DNA of 53,887 bases from Chitinophagales bacterium. GTDB taxonomy: Bacteria > Bacteroidota > Bacteroidia > Chitinophagales > Saprospiraceae. How positions within the stretch are numbered: position 1 is the first letter of the stretch; every line of letters begins with the position of its first letter. Position numbers and translations under genes: made by a program. The notes below the pieces were generated by a model. The model was not told the DNA's origin, did not search any database, and worked only from the letters and a program-made list of their open reading frames with translations. Shown one piece after another: positions 16,796 through 26,394 of the stretch. Where the stretch lies: assembly GCA_026928325.1 (NCBI GenBank), contig JAIXKS010000047.1, positions 118,049 through 171,935 on the forward strand, in the 5' to 3' direction.

Positions 16796-17332
16796 ATGCT
16801 TAAAAGTCTTAGGAAATGGATGTTTTATCGATCTTTTAACCTAGCTGATCAGGCTAAGAAGCCCGCAAACATTCAGGTGAATCCTATGCGATCGGTTTGT
16901 ATTCTTTTCGATGGATCTGAAGAAGAACAAAGAAAAAGAGTTCATCAGTTTAAAAAGATGATGTCTCAAGAGGGTAGAAGCGAGGTAAAATCGCTGGCCT
17001 TTGTCAACAACAGGCTTCCTTTGGATAATGTCGATTATGCTGCTTATAATTTGAAAGATATCAATTGGTATGGTATTCCGTCAGGAGAACGCGTACAGAC
17101 TTTTATTAAATATGATTTTGACTTGATGATCGTCTTGTGTAAAAAAATGCTTCCACATTACGAGTATATTATAGCACATAGCGGCGCACATTTTAAAGTA
17201 GGGCCAGACATCACAAGAGCTGAAAAATATTTTGACCTTATAGTCGATTTGCCGAAGTCCATGGATACCGGTTTGTTAATCAATAATATTATACAGGCAG
17301 TCAATTTGGTTGCCGTAAAAAATAAAACCTAA
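16796..17332 (+). CDS. DUF6913-family protein between accA and dapA
   Basis: 178 residues without signal or membrane segment. Starts MLKSLRKWMFYRSFN; contains VCILFDGSEEEQRKR and FDLIVDLPKS. I recognise it as the small Bacteroidota protein commonly next to dapA; no reaction is known to me. Gaps of 12 bp to accA and 3 bp to dapA mark one transcription unit. Confidence 0.75.
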   Translation: MLKSLRKWMFYRSFNLADQAKKPANIQVNPMRSVCILFDGSEEEQRKRVHQFKKMMSQEGRSEVKSLAFVNNRLPLDNVDYAAYNLKDINWYGIPSGERVQTFIKYDFDLMIVLCKKMLPHYEYIIAHSGAHFKVGPDITRAEKYFDLIVDLPKSMDTGLLINNIIQAVNLVAVKNKT

Positions 17333-17335
17333 AAT

Positions 17336-18235
17336 ATGAAAGATCAACGGTTTATAGGAACTGGTGTGGCCATCATCACGCCTTTTAAAAATGGCGAAAT
17401 TGATTATACAGCATTTGGCCATGTCATCGATCATGTTATCCATGGCGGTGTTAATTATATTGTTGCCCTAGGTTCTACAGGAGAAGCGGCTACTTTGAGT
17501 TTGCAAGAAGAACGCGCCGTGCTAGATTTTTGTATTCAACATATCGGAAATAGAGTTCCATTGGTTGCCGGTAATTTTGGAGGTAACAATACCCACTTGC
17601 TTGTAGAAAAGCTAAAATCCTATAATTTTGAGGGTATTTCTGCTGTTTTATCGTCAAGTCCGGCCTATGTGAAGCCGACTCAAGAAGGGATATTTCAGCA
17701 TTATAAAGCTATGGTTGACGTAAGTCCGGTTCCTATTATTCTATATAATGTGCCGGGAAGAACACATTCGAATATGACCTGGCAGACCACAGTAAGATTG
17801 GCCGAATATAGCAAAGGATTTGTGGGTATCAAGGAAGCGTCTGGTGATTTAATTCAAACGATTAACATCATCAAAAACAAGCCGGAACACTTTATTGTGA
17901 CCTCTGGAGATGACTATGTAGCCCTGCCGATGGCCTTAGTTGGCTGTGATGGTGTCATTTCTGTAATAGCCAATGCACTCCCAAGAGCATTTAGTCAAAT
18001 GATGAATTTTGCGTTAGACAGAGACGTTTATGCAGCGAATCAACTCAATATGAAAACGTATGATTTGCACCAATGGCTCTACGTCGAAGGTAATCCGGTA
18101 GGAATCAAGGCGGCAATGGAAATTTTAGGACTTTGTACCAGAGAAGTACGTCTGCCTCTATCTCCGATGACGGATACTAATTACAAAAAACTCAATGAAT
18201 CCTTGGCTTCGACCATAGAAGATTTGAAACATTAG
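17336..18235 (+). CDS. dapA: 4-hydroxy-tetrahydrodipicolinate synthase
   Basis: A TIM-barrel aldolase condensing pyruvate with aspartate semialdehyde, entering the lysine/diaminopimelate pathway for peptidoglycan. 299 aa, standard. Phosphate/pyruvate-binding GSTGEAATL (47-55), catalytic Tyr137 in YNVPGRT and Schiff-base Lys166 in GIKEASGD are all present. Last gene of the accA operon. Confidence 0.96.
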   Translation: MKDQRFIGTGVAIITPFKNGEIDYTAFGHVIDHVIHGGVNYIVALGSTGEAATLSLQEERAVLDFCIQHIGNRVPLVAGNFGGNNTHLLVEKLKSYNFEGISAVLSSSPAYVKPTQEGIFQHYKAMVDVSPVPIILYNVPGRTHSNMTWQTTVRLAEYSKGFVGIKEASGDLIQTINIIKNKPEHFIVTSGDDYVALPMALVGCDGVISVIANALPRAFSQMMNFALDRDVYAANQLNMKTYDLHQWLYVEGNPVGIKAAMEILGLCTREVRLPLSPMTDTNYKKLNESLASTIEDLKH

Positions 18236-18292
18236 GTGATTTTAGGATTGCTGAATTGGTAGCGTTGTTGGTTTGTTTTGACCTTTTAAAAT

Positions 18293-19561
18293 TCAATACA
18301 AATCCTTGAGGATGATTTCTTTTTTCAGTATTTCCTGGCCTCGTTGTAGCTTGAGTTTTACTTTTTTACCTGTTTTTTGACTCATCAGAGCGTTGATTTT
18401 TTTTAGAGTAAACCATTTGTAGGAAAAACCATTGATTTTCAAGATGATGTCGTTTTCTTGGATGCCTGCCATTGCTGCGGGAGAATGCTCGTTAACGTGT
18501 TTGATATAGTATTGATTTAGATTTTCCCCATAGGCATAAATCGTAAGGCCACTTTTGTCATATTCAAAGGGTTTTTTATATTGTTTGGTGGCTTTTAGGT
18601 ATAGTTTTTTGTTGGGATAATCCAAAATCACGTCAAATCGCTCTAAAATCAGATTACCTATAAGGCCAAACCGCACTATTTTTTCATGTTTTAATGCGGC
18701 AGCACTGAGCCATTGAAAGCTGCTGATCATTTGCTCAAACTCAAAATCTCCAAAGCGAAAACGATGTATTTTTCCAACATATCCTTCGATATCGCCACTT
18801 AGGCCTTTGCCGAGTACACCTCGAGACCAACTGCTGGTACCAAATATGGTAGTATCAATCGGATGGTGAAATATGGCTGATATCCCGGCGCCGGTATCTA
18901 ATAACATTCGTTCTGTGAAGGTCGTATCCGCCGTAAAGGCAATTTTACATGGCAGGTAGGGCTTTTTGTCAATGATTTCTATGTCGTATTGGTGATATTT
19001 TTTGTATTTTGAAGGCTTGAATTTTCCCGGTTCAATCACGGTAATTACCATTTTTATATAATCAATTTTAATAATTTTGTCACTAAAGTAGTTACCGCCA
19101 AGGATGCCATTGATTTTAATACCGATAAATTCTTCTATAAAGAAATAGTCATCGTCTAGCACAATCATCGAACTCGCCTGAGGATGCAAATTGGCGACTT
19201 TCAGATAAACTTCTGTACAAATGTCTGCAATAATCTCCTGATTGAGGTTGGATCCGATGAGTCTCACCTTGTTATTGCACGGTAGTTGGAAAGCCAGCGC
19301 TATATCCTTATTAAAGAGCACAGAGTTTTCAGCGCCAGTATCAAATATAAACTTCATGGGGTAAATCTGCTGAAAAAGTACATCAATCACGATAAATCCA
19401 TTGATATATTCAAAAGGTATTTCGGTATATCCCTGAGGTTGGGTGGATTGCGGAGGATATACTTGAGCACTACAAGGTATCATGGCCGCTAAAATCCAGT
19501 AAGCGACTACCCATCTGATGTGAGATGAAAAAGAACAGCATATATATTGGTGTAAGTTCAT
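18293..19561 (-). CDS. Secreted retropepsin-like aspartyl protease with PDZ domain
   Basis: 422 residues from ATG 19561 (MNLHQYICCSFSS); an upstream GTG-type start at 19597 is less likely because it would hide the signal peptide ending PCSAQ. Two Asp-Thr-Gly motifs, FIFDTGAENSVLF (about 80) and MLLDTGAGISAIF (about 220), form a pepsin-like pair within one chain. A PDZ domain covers about 335-415 (AAMAGIQENDIILKINGF). Such proteins are periplasmic or outer-membrane proteases of unknown substrate in Bacteroidota. Its upstream region carries R4/R3 repeats. Confidence 0.85.
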   Translation of the reverse strand: MNLHQYICCSFSSHIRWVVAYWILAAMIPCSAQVYPPQSTQPQGYTEIPFEYINGFIVIDVLFQQIYPMKFIFDTGAENSVLFNKDIALAFQLPCNNKVRLIGSNLNQEIIADICTEVYLKVANLHPQASSMIVLDDDYFFIEEFIGIKINGILGGNYFSDKIIKIDYIKMVITVIEPGKFKPSKYKKYHQYDIEIIDKKPYLPCKIAFTADTTFTERMLLDTGAGISAIFHHPIDTTIFGTSSWSRGVLGKGLSGDIEGYVGKIHRFRFGDFEFEQMISSFQWLSAAALKHEKIVRFGLIGNLILERFDVILDYPNKKLYLKATKQYKKPFEYDKSGLTIYAYGENLNQYYIKHVNEHSPAAMAGIQENDIILKINGFSYKWFTLKKINALMSQKTGKKVKLKLQRGQEILKKEIILKDLY

Positions 19562-19588
19562 GCTTATACCTTTTGATATCAAAACAAA

Positions 19589-19657
19589 GATAAGCAAAAA
19601 TCAAGTTACCCATACCGCAGAAGATGAGATTTGAGAAAAATATAACTCAGAATTATT
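19589..19657 (+). repeat. R4 69-bp direct repeat, left copy
   Basis: GATAAGCAAA...AGAATTATT matches 20071-20139 with four differences. The pair flanks R3 copy 2. Part of it (GATGAGATTTG plus A-run) also resembles an internal stretch of R1. Confidence 0.85.
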
Positions 19658-19760
19658 CCCGAATTGAAATATCTAAATTTAGTAGGATTCAAATCAATAA
19701 TGAAGCTTTCGATTAAACAATAAATTATTCATCTAAACATTCGTATCTTTTGGTAAAAAT

Positions 19761-20044
19761 CGGCCTTAGCGGATCAGCCGTTAAGAAATCGTGGAATAAA
19801 AACGTTAAAAATTTAAAACTGTTTGAGCCCAAACCTTGTAAAAACCAAGAGATTAGGGCCAAGTTGGCGAAAATGCTTAACCGAAGATACTCACGCTAGG
19901 GCGAGTTTTTTAAATTTAGTTTTTATGGAATGATTTTAGGTTGAGCCGGTACAGCCTTGACTTTTTGTTTCTTTTGTGTCAAGACAAAAGAAAGGAAAGA
20001 TTAAAATTACCACTTATCAATATATTTTAGAGATAAAAGTTAAA
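19761..20044 (+). repeat. R3 dispersed repeat, copy 2
   Basis: About 284 bp, closely similar to 13332-13612 but with a divergent central 60 bp. Same CGGCCTTAGCGGATCAGCCG start and CTTTTGTGTCAAGACAAAAG tail. Lies inside the R4 direct repeats. Confidence 0.9.
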
Positions 20045-20070
20045 ATATCCAAGGATTTGAGACAAGTCAG

Positions 20071-20139
20071 GATAAGCAAAATTCAAGTTACTCATACCGC
20101 ATAAGATGAGATTTGAAAAAAATATAACTCAGAATTATT
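20071..20139 (+). repeat. R4 69-bp direct repeat, right copy
   Basis: Second copy of 19589-19657; 26 bp after the end of R3 copy 2. Confidence 0.85.
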
Positions 20140-20286
20140 TTAAAAAATTCGATTTAAAAATATTTTTTTAGTGCTTTCATGCTCTAAAATCTTGATTTTT
20201 GATGCATATTTGAGCTAATTTTACAATAAAACGTTAAGTACATATATTTTTTTATCAAAATTTATTTTTAATATCTATTATATTCA

Positions 20287-20294
20287 TATCTTTG
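20287..20294 (+). promoter_or_regulatory. Putative -7 box of rplY
   Basis: TATCTTTG fits TAnnTTTG and lies 36 bp before the rplY ATG; no clear -33 TTTG. Confidence 0.5.
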
Positions 20295-20330
20295 CGGCTC
20301 TTTTAGAAATAACGCTAAGATAATTTAGTT

Positions 20331-20933
20331 ATGACATCAATAGAAATCCAAGGAACAAAGAGATCTAATTTAGGAAAAAAAGGATCTCAAACAGATAGAA
20401 AAAATGGTTTAATACCGGCAGTATTATACGGAGGAAAGGATGTAATCCACTTTACAGTTACACCTTCTGGAGTTAAAAAAATAATTTATACACCTGATTT
20501 CAAATTAGCGAACATTGAAATCGATGGTAAAAAGCATAATGCGATCCTTAAATCTTTTCAGTTAGATCCGATAACTGATGAAGTGACACATATTGACTTT
20601 TTAAGAATTATTGACGGTACACCGATAAAAGTTGAATTGCCTCTAAGATTTAAAGGAACTTCTCCAGGTGTAAAAGTCGGAGGAAAGTTAATTCAGCAAT
20701 TGAGAAAAATTCGTATTAAAACATTACCTGAAAATCTTGTTGACGAATTGAAAGCTGATATTTCTAAACTTGAGTTGGGTCAGTCATTGAGAATCAAAGA
20801 TGTTATCGTACCTCAAGGTATCGAGATCATTGGTAACCCAGCAACTCCTGTTGCACTTATCGAAATTCCAAGAGCATTGAAAGCTGCGGCTGCGGCTGCT
20901 GCCAAGGAAGAAAAAGGCGGAAAGAAGAAATAA
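20331..20933 (+). CDS. rplY: 50S ribosomal protein L25 / general stress protein Ctc
   Basis: The 200-residue long (CTC) form that binds 5S rRNA. The start MTSIEIQGTKRSNLGKKG is typical; the beta-rich N domain (1-90) includes GLIPAVLYGG, the C domain has PLRFKGTSPGVKVGGKL. The Ala-rich and Lys-rich tail (AAAAAAAKEEKGGKKK) is usual for the family. Single-gene unit with its own -7 box and terminator. Confidence 0.96.
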   Translation: MTSIEIQGTKRSNLGKKGSQTDRKNGLIPAVLYGGKDVIHFTVTPSGVKKIIYTPDFKLANIEIDGKKHNAILKSFQLDPITDEVTHIDFLRIIDGTPIKVELPLRFKGTSPGVKVGGKLIQQLRKIRIKTLPENLVDELKADISKLELGQSLRIKDVIVPQGIEIIGNPATPVALIEIPRALKAAAAAAAKEEKGGKKK

Positions 20934-20954
20934 TCTATATGATTTATAAAGAAC

Positions 20955-20990
20955 AAAAAGGGTGTAGGATAAATTCCTTCACCCTTTTTT
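20955..20990 (+). terminator. Rho-independent terminator of rplY
   Basis: AAAAGGGTG/CACCCTTTT stem with trailing T run, 22 bp past the stop. The remaining 230 bp to the next gene show nothing further. Confidence 0.85.
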
Positions 20991-21221
20991 GATTTTTAAA
21001 ACCGGATGAATATCATCGGATTTCGATAAGATGGTCCGTAATAAAAAAGTAAAAAACTGCATGCCTCCCGTTATTTGTCGGAGAATTGATGATGGCTTGG
21101 GTATCTCTGAAAGCAGAAATTTTTAGCACAAGCATTCATTCAAAGACAGAACTTCAAATTTACCATTAACCATTCAAAAGAATAAATCCTTTACTATATT
21201 GAATGTGACGTTGCTATCATC

Positions 21222-21692
21222 TTACCGATGCCACGATGGAATACTTTCAAAAAAATGATAGGATTGCGTCTCGTGATTCATCTGTGATATATACAGATGA
21301 CTGCCATTGGTGACTATGAGAAAAGGCGCATGCAATACGGTTTGATACGAGGCAAGTTGATCAAAGACGATTTGGTTGATCGGTGTCTGTGGCGATTTGC
21401 ATTCTACAAGTATCAAAGGATCTATTTCATGATCATAAACTACGATGTCAAATCTCCGCATAAGTCCGTTAATATCGATACTTTTTTCCACTTGGATGGC
21501 GTTGCGTGAAAAGCCCTGATCTTCGATTAACCATTGGATACAAAGTTGACGAACCAGCTCTTCAGGTTGCAAAACTAAGTATTTTTTTCGAATGATATCA
21601 TAAATATAGGCTGTGTCACCTTGTTTTTTGATTTTTAGGTGATCTTTGAATTGAAGTAAATTGGCGAGAATATTGTATTTAATTAAATTCAA
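21222..21692 (-). CDS. HsdR N-terminal-like nuclease-fold protein
   Basis: 156 residues resembling the PF13588 (HSDR_N_2) domain: ILQPEELVRQ-type start (LVLQPEELVRQLCIQWLI) and the PD-(D/E)XK core RFDIVVYD...LILVECKSP with Asp and Glu-Cys-Lys intact, then FLIVTNGSHLYI. A stand-alone restriction-like nuclease domain without the HsdR motor. It overlaps the upstream 773-aa gene by 14 bp, so the two are co-translated. Common in Bacteroidota; role unknown, possibly DNA repair. Confidence 0.8.
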   Translation of the reverse strand: MNLIKYNILANLLQFKDHLKIKKQGDTAYIYDIIRKKYLVLQPEELVRQLCIQWLIEDQGFSRNAIQVEKSIDINGLMRRFDIVVYDHEIDPLILVECKSPQTPINQIVFDQLASYQTVLHAPFLIVTNGSHLYISQMNHETQSYHFFESIPSWHR

Positions 21693-24000
21693 TCGTTAGT
21701 TGATTTTTGTAATGACCCTGCTGAATGGTAATATCTTCTATGATTTCATTGATTTTTGCTTCATGATTAAAAAGGATAGAACTATCTATATTGAGCAATT
21801 GAAATCCGGATTGATTTAAAATCGATGATATCTTATTTTGCCACAACAAATCTTGCGTATCCTTCGGGCAGAACAATCCATCCTCAACTAGGACATAAAT
21901 GGCATGTTCTGCCTCCAGCAATGCACCGGAAATGGTCTTTTCCCGTTCATCAGGATTGCCGATGATCTTTTTTATGCCATAATGGTATAACGCATGATGC
22001 AATTTTTCGTCTATATAAGATGATGCATACGAAAGGATACACGCATTATGAAGCAGATAAATATCAGGAAATACCGGTAAAGTAAGTAGTAAATGGGCTA
22101 GTCCTCTAAATAATGGGAATCTTTCAGTTGCCTTTAAGGTTCTGAAATCTACAAATCCAGAGGCTAATTTTAAATTGAACTCCGGGTTATCGACATGGTT
22201 TCGGTCACTCCAATAATAAGTGATGCTCTTAAATAATTGCATGATTTCGACACTCGATTCTTTATAGTCGAATACAATATGATTTCGATTTTCGGAGTGC
22301 TGCAACTTTAAAAGCTGGTCGTTGTCCGTAATGAGTACCGGAAAAAAACTTTCAATATCTTCATAGTACTGTTCAAAAATATGCTTCCACGTTTCCTGAT
22401 TTAACGAACTATTTTCTGAAGCTAAGAATTTGAATAGCTCCGGCTTTGTCTTTTTAAGTGATTTTAACTTATCTTCTCGTTGTTCGAAGATTGTAGCTAA
22501 CTTAGAGTGTGTCAGCACTGCTTCATTGCGTGCATTTGCCTCTCTCAGTTCATCTACGGCTTCTTTAGTGATAGGTTGTAGATGCAAGTAATCCTTTGTG
22601 ATGCGGTACATCAGATACCATCCTCGGATGGCGTCTATCCATTTTTGGGTCGGAATCCTTTTTAAAACAAGTAAGATTTTTTGTTCCAATTCACTTTTTT
22701 GTTGGAAAAAACCTTTCCATTCCAAGTAGTACATACTTTGTTCGGCTTCTACTCTTAATAGGCTTAACTTTCGTACTAATTCGATGATTATTTCGGTTTG
22801 TTTGTCGAAACTCAACGTGTTGATTTCGATTTTTTCATGCAAAAAAGAAGCTTCATTGATTCGGCTCGCTAGGGACTTTAAGTCTGCATCTAAATCTCTC
22901 AATACGGGATCGAGGTGATTGTGCATATTAGCCGATTTTAGGTATTGCATTTTGCGCAAATGCAGGGTTGACATGAAGTTATCTAAAACCGGTGCAACCT
23001 CTCCACAACTCTGTATCAGTGGCACTATGATTTTATTGGGCGTGTCAAAATTAACGTGGGTAAGCTCGCCGACTTCTTTAAATAACTGTGCGGTTTCGTT
23101 TAATATTTCTTTACCTTTCTGCTGATGAACTTTTTGTTTTTCTGATAAAAATCCGGGAAGTAATGATTTATTGAGTTCATTTTGAACGGATAGCCATTGT
23201 GTGATTTTGTATTTACAATTTTCTGCCTCCGATTTTAAATGATCGATGGTATGCAAATGATGGAGCATGAAGTTATCCTCTAAGTCTTTCCCGTATGCTA
23301 AATACCGATTTTTGAGTTGTTCGCCGGTGGCAATCATTTCGACTATTTTGTCAATGGTATCTTTGAGAAGTCCTTCCTCCGAAAACTTTTTATTCAATTC
23401 TTTATTGAGTAGGGAATAGTCTTTGACTTCAAATTCGGGATGATAGTACGTCAATGCTTCACTGATTGTATCTAATAATGCTTGCATCTCTTCTTCGCTC
23501 ATCTTGAAGTCTGAAGTCTCTAGCCATCTGCTGATGAGCAATACTTCTTGGTGGATTTCTAAGGAGCAATACATATCAACCGCCTGCCTCCAACTTGAAG
23601 ATGGCTCAAGAGCGTTGTATTTTTTCTGAATCAACGCAGTGATCGCCTCGTATTTTTTATTGTAATGGATCGTGTTGGTATAGCTTTGGCTCCCTTGGTT
23701 GGCCGATTTTTCGGGATCGCTTTTGAAACTATCGAACTTAAATTTATTAGGTGATTCAAGCATCTCAACAGCTAGCGTGACTGCACTTAAGGATAGTTCG
23801 CTTAGCAAGGATAGTAGGTGTAATCTCGCTTGTTTGTCGGGAACTACGACTAAGGTATTTCGCCCAGCAATAACATGATTCCGGATTTGCATACTGATAC
23901 ATTCCAACGCTTGATGTGGATCATCATAATTGACATTGATGAGCGTAAGATTGCTGTTGAGTATGTCTTTTTGTTCCGGCGAAAGGATATAATTTGCCAT
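21679..24000 (-). CDS. Large helicase-like protein of unknown function lacking a Walker A motif
   Basis: 773 residues, no signal peptide or membrane helix. The N-terminus (VNYDDPHQALECISMQIRN, NTLVVVPDKQARLHLL) has the flavour of the motif Ia region of superfamily 1 helicases, but no GxGKT/S loop is seen. The middle is long coiled coil (about 200-500). The C-terminus (KKIIGNPDEREKTISGALLE, FQLLNIDSSILF) is again helicase-like. It is coupled by overlap to the D-ECK nuclease-fold gene. Whether it is a degenerate motor or a scaffold is open. Confidence 0.6.
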   Translation of the reverse strand: MANYILSPEQKDILNSNLTLINVNYDDPHQALECISMQIRNHVIAGRNTLVVVPDKQARLHLLSLLSELSLSAVTLAVEMLESPNKFKFDSFKSDPEKSANQGSQSYTNTIHYNKKYEAITALIQKKYNALEPSSSWRQAVDMYCSLEIHQEVLLISRWLETSDFKMSEEEMQALLDTISEALTYYHPEFEVKDYSLLNKELNKKFSEEGLLKDTIDKIVEMIATGEQLKNRYLAYGKDLEDNFMLHHLHTIDHLKSEAENCKYKITQWLSVQNELNKSLLPGFLSEKQKVHQQKGKEILNETAQLFKEVGELTHVNFDTPNKIIVPLIQSCGEVAPVLDNFMSTLHLRKMQYLKSANMHNHLDPVLRDLDADLKSLASRINEASFLHEKIEINTLSFDKQTEIIIELVRKLSLLRVEAEQSMYYLEWKGFFQQKSELEQKILLVLKRIPTQKWIDAIRGWYLMYRITKDYLHLQPITKEAVDELREANARNEAVLTHSKLATIFEQREDKLKSLKKTKPELFKFLASENSSLNQETWKHIFEQYYEDIESFFPVLITDNDQLLKLQHSENRNHIVFDYKESSVEIMQLFKSITYYWSDRNHVDNPEFNLKLASGFVDFRTLKATERFPLFRGLAHLLLTLPVFPDIYLLHNACILSYASSYIDEKLHHALYHYGIKKIIGNPDEREKTISGALLEAEHAIYVLVEDGLFCPKDTQDLLWQNKISSILNQSGFQLLNIDSSILFNHEAKINEIIEDITIQQGHYKNQLTIEFN

Positions 24001-24025
24001 TTGCTGTTAAAATATATTCAAAAAA

Positions 24026-24033
24026 CAAAGATA
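24026..24033 (-). promoter_or_regulatory. Putative -7 box of the helicase-like/nuclease pair
   Basis: TATCTTTG on the minus strand, 25 bp before the start codon; no clear -33 element. Confidence 0.4.
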
Positions 24034-24198
24034 TAGAAAAAAACAATATATATAAGAATAATAAAACGATTTTATCTCAGATTATGTCTTGGGATTCGTT
24101 ATGAGCGTCAAAAGAGCAATAAATTCAGTAAAACGTCTGATTTGAAGCTTTTGGCGCATAATAGATATTCTAATGGATAATTTGGGATTTTGGAACTA

Positions 24199-24357
24199 GT
24201 GCTCCGTCAACAAAAAGATCTTGATGAAATGTCGTTCTTTTTTCAAATCTCATCGTTAAAAATACTCGCCATAGTTACCACTATGCCTGCGTTTTTTGCC
24301 TTGATCTTTAAAAAAACAACTTCCATTATTATTTAAGTCTTTTTATAGACAGAGCAC
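24199..24357 (+). repeat. R1 MITE-like element (copy C)
   Basis: 159 bp, TA at the left flank (24197-24198), ends GTGCTCCGTC and GACAGAGCAC. Stands head-to-tail with copy D, separated by one T. Confidence 0.9.
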
Positions 24358-24358
24358 T

Positions 24359-24517
24359 GTGCTCTGTCTATATAAAGAAATTAATGAAATGTCGTTCTTT
24401 TTTCAAATCTCATCGTTAAAAATACTCGCCATAGTTACCACTATGCCTGCGTTTTTCGCCTTGATTTTTAAAAAAATAACTTCCATTATAATTTAAGTCT
24501 TTTTATAGACAGAGCAC
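24359..24517 (+). repeat. R1 MITE-like element (copy D)
   Basis: 159 bp, nearly identical to copy C; right flank TA at 24518-24519. The tandem C-D fills most of the gap between the helicase-like gene and rny; 24034-24196 shows nothing recognisable. Confidence 0.9.
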
Positions 24518-24570
24518 TAGTCAATGGAATCTTTGCTTGGAATTGGAAGGATCACATGCAGTGCGGAAGA

Positions 24571-24615
24571 ATAAAAAATGCTCTGTCCATTTATCGGGAT
24601 GATATGGACAGAGCA
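24571..24615 (-). terminator. rny terminator built from R1-type ends
   Basis: Minus strand: TGCTCTGTCCAT pairs perfectly with ATGGACAGAGCA (24604-24615 and 24579-24590), 13-nt loop, followed by TTTTTTATT. It lies 33 bp after the rny stop. The stem is the R1 terminal repeat with its interior gone, and TA follows at 24617-24618. Confidence 0.75.
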
Positions 24616-24647
24616 CTAATATTGTTATGGAATATTATATTCCGTAT

Positions 24648-26297
24648 TTATCTGGCGAATGCTGTCGCTCTCTTTTCTCTAATGACGGTCACTTTTACCT
24701 GACCTGGGTATTGCATTTCATCTTGGATTTTTTTAGATATGATGAATGCCAAATCGTCGGCGTATTGGTCAGTGACCTTTTCTGATTCGACGATGACTCT
24801 CAATTCTCTTCCAGCTTGAAGTGCATACGCTTTTTGAACACCTTCGTAAGCTAAAGCTAGTTCTTCTAGTTCTCCGATACGCTTCAAGTAACTTTCTAAA
24901 ATTTCTCTTCTTGCTCCCGGTCGTGCTCCGGAAATCGCATCACAAGCTTGAACAATAGGAGAGATGATGTTATTCATTTCGATTTCATCATGGTGTGCAC
25001 CTACAGCATTGAGGATGACTGGATGTTCTTTGTGTTTTTCACAAATCTCCATACCTAGCAAAGCGTGAGAAAGTTCTGATTCCTCCTCGGCTACTTTTCC
25101 TATATCATGTAGGAGTCCGGCTCTTTTAGCCATTTTTATTTGCTTGTGATTCAGGCCTAATTCGGCAGCCATGACTGCACAAAGATTGGCTGTTTCTATA
25201 GAGTGTTTTAGCAAGTTTTGTCCGTATGAAGATCGGAATCTCATGCGGCCGATCATCTTGACAAGGTAAGGTGCCAAACCGTGGATGTCTAAATCGATGA
25301 TGGTTCTTTCTCCGATTTCTACGATTTGCTCATCAAGTTGTTTTTTGACTTTGGCAACGGTCTCTTCGATCTTAGCAGGGTGAATTCTTCCGTCGGCAAC
25401 TAATTTTTTTAGAGTCAATCGGCAAATCTCTCTTCGGATCGGGTCAAAACTAGAAATGACGATAGCTTCCGGCGTATCATCAACGACTATTTCTGCACCT
25501 GTAGCGGCTTCTAAAGCTCGAATATTTCTTCCTTCACGACCGATGATCTGGCCTTTTATCTCGTCAGATTCTAGGTTGAATACAGATACGGTGTTTTCTA
25601 TCGTAAACTCGGCACTCATACGCTGTATCGTCTGTAAAACGATTTTTTTCGCTTCTTTATTGGCGTTGGTATGTGCTGCTGAAATGGCTTCTTTTTCTAT
25701 AGCAAGAGCCTCATTTTGAACCTTTCCTTTGATAGCTTCAAGCAATTGATCTTTGGCTTCTTGCTGAGAAAGTTTAGAAACACTTTCCAACTCTTTGATA
25801 AATCGATCGTTGGCAGAGTCGAGTTCTTCTTTCTTTTTAGAGACGATTTTAATCTGAACTTCCAAGTTTTCTCGAATCGTATTGAGTTCTTGTTCCTTGG
25901 ATTCGATAGATTCCAATTCAGTTAAAATCGCATCTTGCTTGATTTTTAATTCTTTTTCTAGCGATAAGGCGGTTAATTCCCGCTCTTTGATTTCTATTTT
26001 TTGTTCATTTTTCCAGGTTTCAAACTCCGATTTGAGTTTTGAAAAATTGTCTCTAGCTTCCTGGATTTTCTTCTGTTTTACGGATTCATTCTGCTGCTCG
26101 GCTTTCGCGACTAGTTTGTCTGCTTTGGCTTCCGCATCTTGAATTTTACGACTTGCTGCTAATTCTGCTTCTTTGAGTGTTATATCAGCTTTGTCGTTAG
26201 CTTCATTGATTTTGGATTTGAAAGCAGTTTGTATCAAAAAATAACTGGCTCCTCCTCCTAAAACAACACCTAAAATAATTCCTATTATTGCTCCCAT
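24648..26297 (-). CDS. rny: Ribonuclease Y
   Basis: Membrane-anchored endoribonuclease starting mRNA decay. 549 aa: N-terminal helix ([20 protein letters not shown]), a long coiled coil (about 25-200), a KH domain with [19 protein letters not shown] (about 245-265) and an HD domain with [17 protein letters not shown] and LLHDIGK (His-Asp near 375-380). Normal length. Downstream of zapA, as usual in this phylum. Confidence 0.97.
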   Translation of the reverse strand: MGAIIGIILGVVLGGGASYFLIQTAFKSKINEANDKADITLKEAELAASRKIQDAEAKADKLVAKAEQQNESVKQKKIQEARDNFSKLKSEFETWKNEQKIEIKERELTALSLEKELKIKQDAILTELESIESKEQELNTIRENLEVQIKIVSKKKEELDSANDRFIKELESVSKLSQQEAKDQLLEAIKGKVQNEALAIEKEAISAAHTNANKEAKKIVLQTIQRMSAEFTIENTVSVFNLESDEIKGQIIGREGRNIRALEAATGAEIVVDDTPEAIVISSFDPIRREICRLTLKKLVADGRIHPAKIEETVAKVKKQLDEQIVEIGERTIIDLDIHGLAPYLVKMIGRMRFRSSYGQNLLKHSIETANLCAVMAAELGLNHKQIKMAKRAGLLHDIGKVAEEESELSHALLGMEICEKHKEHPVILNAVGAHHDEIEMNNIISPIVQACDAISGARPGARREILESYLKRIGELEELALAYEGVQKAYALQAGRELRVIVESEKVTDQYADDLAFIISKKIQDEMQYPGQVKVTVIREKRATAFAR

Positions 26298-26394
26298 ATG
26301 TTAATACTGATTAAAAAAAGATGATAAAATAGCCTAATAATTAGGCATGATCTATCCGAGCTGCATATCAGTACACTGTGTCGAGAAATCCTAT

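Noticed and set aside
19589-20139. R4 as a diverged R1 copy
   Set aside because: They share only a short stretch around GATGAGATTTG plus an A run; the R1 terminal repeats are missing, so the relation is not shown.
21222-24000. Calling the nuclease/helicase-like pair a type I restriction system
   Set aside because: No HsdM or HsdS gene and no motor domain with Walker A; only the nuclease-like domain resembles HsdR.
26298-26394. Possible 6S or other small RNA between zapA and rny
   Set aside because: Only 97 bp with one weak 6-bp hairpin; not enough structure to support an RNA gene.
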